From Mycteria americana (Eukaryota > Chordata > Aves > Ciconiiformes > Ciconiidae), in NCBI RefSeq assembly GCF_035582795.1, contig NW_027445436.1:3718770-3782769 (forward strand): a DNA stretch of 64,000 nucleotides. The letters are read 5' to 3'. A model generated the notes under the pieces. The model saw only the letters and a list, made by a program, of their open reading frames with translations. It was not told the origin of the DNA and searched no databases. A program made the position numbers and the translations under genes. Position 1 is the stretch's first letter. Each line of letters starts with the position of its first letter. Below are positions 58,201-64,000 of the stretch, piece after piece.

Positions 58201-59684
58201 AACACTTCATCTAGGTTCTTTACTTATATACAGTAGGTGTAGCCTTTCAAAATTCCTCTCTAATGTGATTTTAGTGCTGTCATTTCAGTTAGGGGCACAG
58301 TAATGACTAACCTCTGTTCCTGTAGCTCTGTTGCTATGGTGCCTAATGACTTTTCACAAATTCTGGATTAATGCAGGTCAGTTGATAATTTGGGGCTACA
58401 TGGCAATATGATGCCTGGAAAAAATCCATTTATAATCTGCAATCTCTTATGGGAGTGTTGCATAATTTGAGAAAGATAATAGCTCATTAGCTAAAAGTCT
58501 GAGGAGTGATTGAGTGTGGGTAAACAAAACCTGATGATTAGTATCACATTTAAATTTTAAAACCTCCCTTTTTTTAAAAGTATTCTTTTCATATACAATA
58601 TCATAGTAGCCTCAGGTAATGATTGATGTTTCAAACAAATGATTCTGCTCTGGAGTCCTGTTTCTGGAATCCTATCATTTACCAAGTCTCATCTTGCATG
58701 TTGATACAGCATACCTCTGCTGTAAGTTTCCTTGCTAAACATGCCAGATGTAGCATTGCCATAGAACCAAGAAATTTGTTATGCCATTTATTTCATTCTG
58801 TCACATTTTAACCTGTATGTGATCTGGCAGTTGTCAACAGGGAAACAAAATAAATAAAAAGAGCAAATCCTATTGTTATTAGCAAATAGGTTTCAGAAAG
58901 CTGATGGAAGAAAGCACAACAGCAAATATCTATAAATTGTGAGTGCTCTTTCTGCCTGGGGTCTAAGTTTTTTTCCAGCCTGATGACAAGATTTTATTTT
59001 CTTAGTTTATTATATACAGAGAATTCCAGATGAGATTGTGATAGCAAGACCATAGCAGATACTGGGGAGTGTCATGGAGCACTGAGTAGCTGACATGGTA
59101 GAGAGGGTTGTTATGAAATTGTTTTTAAAAATAATTCTGGAATCCTGCCTCTCTTTCAGTTTATTTTAAGGTTCATATGCAATGTGTTGAATGTCTACGA
59201 TGTCCTGAATTATACTGCCAGTGAATCCTTCCTGCTGGTTCAGTAACTGTTGACTAGGACCATCATGTTTTCATGTTAAAATTTAAAAAATAATTTAATC
59301 ATAACTATGTTTAGTGACATCATTTTAGCACCTGTACAATTTAACTCTTCCTTGCACTTTGCCTGAAACCCTACAACAGCTGGATAGTATCCACGTACAT
59401 CCCAGTATTTCAGGCACAGTTAAATTTTCAGAAAGAAAGAATTATATTGCCCAAGATCACTGCATCTGCTGTATAGGCTCTAATTTCACTACATAAATGC
59501 TTGAGCTTTCTTTAGTCTTCATAAATCTTTGAAAAAAATGTAAAACATTTCCTAAAGGTTCCTGTGGTATATTTTAATACAATTATTCCTTTCAGGGTGA
59601 ACATATTGAAGACAGATGATTTCTTCTTAAAATGGTGTATTGTCTTTATTATCACTTAAATGACACAGTGCAATGTTAATAGGC
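55206..59684. other. Long non-coding stretch
   Basis: No exon, RNA gene or dated repeat was recognised. It contains (GTCT)n near 56036-56058 and a perfect hairpin at 55867-55903. Confidence 0.5.
55867..55903. repeat. Perfect hairpin, 16-bp arms, 5-base loop
   Basis: ATTTTACATAGCAACA, loop TTTTG, TGTTGCTATGTAAAAT. No run of U follows, and no gene is adjacent. Confidence 0.9.
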
Positions 59685-60025
59685 TGCACTGATTTTGGCT
59701 GGGATGGAGTTAATTTTCTTCATAGTAGCTTGTATGGGGCTATGCTTTGGATTTGTGCTGAAAACAGTGTTGATAATTCAGGGATGTTTTAGTTATTGCT
59801 GAGCAGTGCTTACACAGCGTCAAGGCCTTCTCTGTTAGTAGCAAATGAATTCCTTATTTTGTTTTGCTTGCATGCACAGCTTTTGCTTTACCTATTAAAC
59901 TGTCTTTATCTCAACTCACAAGTTTTCACATTTTTACCCTTCCAATTCTCTCCCCCATCCCACTGGGGGGGAGTGAACGAGCGGCTGTGTGGTACTTAGC
60001 TGCCTACTGGGGTTAACCCACAACA
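59685..60025 (+). mobile_element. Solo family K LTR, internally deleted (341 bp)
   Basis: TGCACTGATTTTGGCTGGG to TTAACCCACAACA. Flanks TAGGC and TAGGT agree at four of five bases. The promoter half (from the 'cttctctg' block to 'gaattcctt') is missing, so no TATA region remains. Confidence 0.88.
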
Positions 60026-60971
60026 TAGGTTTATTCTATTAATGACAAATAGTGTTATTGAAATAATAGTCGGAAGGTATTGTTCTTCCCATTAGAAAGC
60101 TTTTGCATACAGAATCTTTATTGTTCAGGGACAAATATTTCTGAAAAATCTATCACTCATCTTCCCTCCCTAGCTGCTTTGCTGTTTACATGCAACTGTG
60201 ACTGAGTATCAGTTAGCATGTTAGCAATTCTGTTTATAGTAAGATGCACCATAGTTTGCTTTTAGCTACATTGCTGACAATTCAGGATAAGTTGGGTAAT
60301 ATCACTGATAGATAGAGCTGTGAGTAGAATTTGCTTGCCTTTTTCTGTCAATCGGGGATCTTATCTTCATTTAAGAATATGTTCTTTTCATTTCCACATG
60401 TAGTAAGATTGTTTCTTGTAAGCAAACATCAGAATATTTTTTACCAAATAAGAAAAGCTTTTGCTGCAGTTAATGGTTTAATCTCCTGATGTGTATGGAA
60501 GGCAATCTGTAAAAACATGAATATTGACTGTGAGGTCTCATATGTTTCTTGAACTGGCATGTAATAAAAAGCCCCCCAGCTCTACCTTATGTTTGTATTT
60601 CTCAGGACGGGTGGTTTAGAGTATTCTGAGAAACATTTTACACTTTCTTCAGCACAGGAGAGATAGGAGAACTACTTTTCTCCACTCCAGCTCCAGTTCA
60701 GGTATAAAGCTGACATATTTTAGCCTTCATGTCTGTGTAGCAAAGATGTCTGAGCAAAGTCTGCTCGGAGCCATGCATGGATTTAGCAGTCCCCGGTGTC
60801 TCTGTCTTTGAAGTCCAGGTTGCAAACCTTGTTGTGCTTTCAGTTTTACCATAGAGAGGGTGTTTTTTAATCTGATTTACATGACAGGTATACTTCAAAA
60901 CCTATCCTGAGGTCTCCCATTGCAGGTGACAAAGTTGAGGTATTAACAAAGAAAAGAGGTGATAAAACAAA
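60026..60971. other. Non-coding stretch
   Basis: No gene or repeat was recognised. Confidence 0.5.
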
Positions 60972-62187
60972 TGTGGTGGGTTAGTCTTGGCCAACAGCCA
61001 AACTCCCACCCAGCCACTCACTCCCCCTCCTCAGCAGGACAGTGGGAGAAAATAGGATGAGAAAGGTGGGCTGAGAAAAAGACAGGGAGATCACTTACTG
61101 ATTACTGTCGTGGGCAAAACAGACTCGACTTAGGGAAAATTCATGTAATTTATTGCCAATTAAAATACATTCAGGTAGTGAGAAACAAAAAGACAAACAT
61201 TAAAACACCACCTTTCCTCCCATCTTTCCCAGGCTCAACTTCACTCCTTCACTCCTGCCTCCTCTACTCCCCTGAGTGACACGGGGGGGTGGGGAAGAGG
61301 GATTACAGTTGGTACTCCAGGGACTGGAGCATCTCTCCTATGAGGAAAGGCTGAGAGAGCTGGGACCGTTCAGCCTAGAGAAGGCTCAGGGTGGGGGGAT
61401 CTTATCAATGTATATAAATACCTGAAGGGAGGGTACAAAGATGATGGAGCCAGGCTCTTTTCAGTGGTGCCCAGTGACAGGACAAGAGGCAATGGGCACA
61501 AGCTGAAACACAGGAGGTTCCATCAGAACATCAGGAAACAACTTTTTACTGCGAGGGTGACTGAGCACTGGAACAGGTTGCCCGGAAAGTTTGTGGAATC
61601 TCCCTCCTTGGAGATATTAAAAAGCCATCTGGACACGGAACTGGGCAACCTGCTCTAGGTGGCCCTGCTTGAGCAAGGGGGTTGGACAAGATGACCTCCC
61701 TCAGTCTCTTCCAACCTCAACCATTCTGTGATTCAGTGATTCTGTGATACATAACAGTTTCTCTCTGCTGCTCACTCCTTCTCACACTTTTCCTCTGCTC
61801 CAGCACAGATTCTCTATGGTCTACAGTCCTTCAGGAATATCCATCTGCTTCAGCGTGGGCTCTTCCACAAGCTGCAGGGAATATCTGCACCAATGACATG
61901 GAGCACCTCCTCTTCTTCCTTCTTCTCTGACCTTGGTGTTCCCTCTGCTGTGTCTCACTCTTTTTCACTCCTCCTCTGCCTGTGTGGTGTTTTCTACCCT
62001 TTCTTAAATGTTTTCACAGAGGCACCACCAACTTCAGTGATTGGCTCAGCTTTGACCTACAGTTGGTCTGTGGCCAGGCTGGCTGGAACCAGCTGTGTTG
62101 GGCACAGGGTAGCCCCTGACCTCTTCTCACAGAGGCCACCTCTGCAGCCCCTCCGCTACCAAAACCTTGCCTCATACACCCAATACA
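60972..62187 (-). mobile_element. ERVL-like LTR, interrupted by CR1
   Basis: Minus-strand reading runs from TGTATTGGGTGTATGAGGC (62187) to GACTAACCCACCACA (60972), with AATAAATTACATG near 61145-61157. A sense CR1 (61312-61749) splits it. Flanks ACAAA and GCAAC do not form a clear duplication. Confidence 0.82.
61312..61749 (+). repeat. CR1 LINE 3' end nested in ERVL-like LTR
   Basis: A sense CR1 from 'ggtactccagggactggagc' through EHWNRLPG-type codons (about 61563-61590) to the tail 'gattcagtgattctgtgat'. It joins LTR sequence on both sides, so it inserted after the LTR. Confidence 0.9.
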
Positions 62188-62668
62188 GCAACCTGTGTAA
62201 TCAATCATTTGATTGTTGGAAGAATTGCCTAAATCCTCCAAGGGAAGAACAGCAGCTGAACTGCTAAGAAGAATGTGTAGTTTATCACTGTGGTTATTTT
62301 ACAGGAGGGTTGGCTGCTGGCTACTATTCAGTCTGGTTATAAAATTCATTCTGGTTAATAATAAATTCAATAAAAAGATAGCTAAATAAAATTACCTGAT
62401 ATGGCTTGTCACAGTATTATGTCAGGAATCCAAAAGATGCTTTCACTTCTAGTTTTCTCACTGTCTTGTATTGTAACCAACCAGGCCTTGACTGAGACAG
62501 GAGCCTTTAACTTTCTGTGCTAGATGTCAGTGTTATAGCACAAAACAAAACAGCGTGGCTTTGAATTATGATTCCCTTGCTCTCTCAAGGGAACCTTGTA
62601 TTAGGTTTGGGAGGCAGGTCCATTAAATCAGGTTTTGTGGAAGAAATCAGGTCCATAGGTAGGAGAGA
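62188..62668. other. Non-coding spacer
   Basis: No gene was recognised. Confidence 0.5.
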
Positions 62669-64000
62669 AGAATAGAATAGACTCTTTCAGTTGGAAGGGA
62701 CCTACAATGATCATCTAGTCCAACTGCCTGACCAATTCAGGGCTGACCAAAAGTTAAAGCACGTTATTAAGGGCATTGTCCAAATGCCTCTTAAACACTG
62801 ACAGGCATGGGGCATTGACCACCTCTCTAGGAAGCCTGTTCCAGTGTTTGACCACCCTCTCGGTAAATAAATGCTTCCTAATGTCAACTCTGAACCTCCC
62901 CTGATGCAGCTTTGAGCCATTCCCACGTGACCTGTCACTGGATACCAGAGAGAAGAGATCAGCACCTCCCTCTCCACTTCCCCTCCTCAGGGAGCTGTAG
63001 AGAGCAATGAGGTCAACCCTCAGCCTCCTTTTCTCCAAACTAGACAAAGACAGTGTCCTCAGCTGCTCCTCATAGGACATGCCTTCCAGCCCTTTCACCA
63101 ACTTCATTGCCTTATCTGGACACATTCAATTACCTTAACATCCTTCTTTAAATTGTGGGGCCCAGAACTGCACACAGTACTCCAGGTGAGGCTGCACCAA
63201 CGCTAAATACAGTGGGATAATCACCTCTTTTGACCGGCTGGTTATGCTGTGTTTGATGCACCCCAGGATGCTGTTTGCCCTCTTGGCTGCCAGGGCACAC
63301 TGCTGACTCATATTGAGCCTGCTGTCAACCAGCACCCCCAGGTCCCTTTCTGCAGGGCTGCTCTCCAGCCACTCCTCTCCCAATCTATACTTGTGTCCAG
63401 CATTACTCCATCCCAGGTGCGGAATCTGGCATTTGTTCTTGTTAAATTTCATGCCATTGATGATTGCCCAATGCTCCAATCTATCTAGATCCCTCTGCAA
63501 GGCCTCTTGTCCCTCGAGGGAGTCAACAGCACCTCCCAGTTTGGTATCATCAGCAAACTTGCTGATGGTGCATTCAACTCCTGCATCCAGATCATTGATA
63601 AATATATTGAACAGAACAGGCCCTAGAATTGAGCCCTGAGGAACACTGCTGGTGACTAGTCACCAGCCAGGTGTAGCCCCATTCACTGCAACCCTTTGAG
63701 CCCTGCCCTTCAGCCAGTTCTTCACCCAGCACACCGTGAACCTGCTCATCTCACAGTTGGACAACTTGTCCAGAAGGATGCTGTAAGGGACAGTATCAAA
63801 AGCCTTCCTAAAATCTGGAAAAACTACATCCACTGCCTTCCCTTCATCCGGTAGGAATGTGACCTTATCATAGAAGGATATCAAATTAGTTAAACAGGAC
63901 TTTCCCTTTGTGAACCCATGTTGACTTTGCCTGATGATTGCATTGTCCTTTAAATGCCTTTCAATAGCACCCAGTATGATCTTCTCCATATTTTTTCCAG
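62669..64000 (-). repeat. CR1 LINE, runs off the window end
   Basis: An antisense CR1 nearly identical to 17297-18622 but reaching further 5'. Minus frames 63989-63660, 63500-63135 and 63125-62754 show QHGFTKGKSCLTNLISFYD, AVDVVFPDFRKAFDTV (RT motif A), [10 protein letters not shown] and the C-terminus. An indel near 63125-63140 and others break the frame. The tail is a short GAATAGAATAG. Confidence 0.92.

Overview
The window is vertebrate nuclear DNA, almost certainly from a bird. It is AT-rich with a very low coding fraction. It holds several 5'-truncated CR1 LINEs with avian-type 3' ends, many solo LTRs of endogenous retroviruses (ERVs), and spliced exons of a conserved nuclear gene. Most open frames longer than 60 codons lie inside these repeats or in random intronic sequence.

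The only host gene I recognise is AUH (mitochondrial methylglutaconyl-CoA hydratase / AU-rich RNA-binding protein). Two early exons lie on the plus strand at 7412-7479 and 7599-7686. Four late exons lie on the MINUS strand at 38781-38594, 36681-36631, 34878-34831 and 33425-33339. All have canonical splice sites and matching phases, but the two groups face each other, so the gene as written cannot be transcribed as one unit. I did not find the three middle exons. The last exon has a one-base deletion relative to the family reading frame.

The rest is mobile-element sediment. (1) One LTR family, here called family K, has termini TGTCCTGG/TGTACTGG...ACGACA/ACAACA, a lysine-tRNA-type primer-binding site and 5-bp target duplications. 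Copies lie at 12573, 14825, 18723, 20774, 25869, 27405, 28497, 33944, 41518, 46405, 51923, 53955 and 59685. Two copies keep coding remnants in opposite orientation: 12573-14568 (+) and 52515-46993 (-). They encode a membrane-spanning leader joined to Gag; the minus copy also has protease and reverse transcriptase remnants. They flank the minus-strand AUH exons as an inverted pair. (2) A complete non-coding two-LTR element lies at 18723-21337 with a perfect AAGGA duplication. Its 5' LTR carries a lysine-tRNA-derived sequence and a large pentanucleotide array. (3) A second LTR family (about 0.7-1.05 kb, TGTATTGGG...CCCACCACA, 5-bp duplications) lies at 2662, 4161, 15019, 16673, 30562 and 60972. 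(4) CR1 fragments lie at 1, 8415, 10735, 17297, 35490, 61312 and 62669.

The best leads are the oppositely oriented AUH exons with an inverted ERV pair at the flanks, the lysine-tRNA relic inside an LTR of a lysine-primed element, and the membrane-anchored Gag-like reading frame shared by both coding ERV copies.
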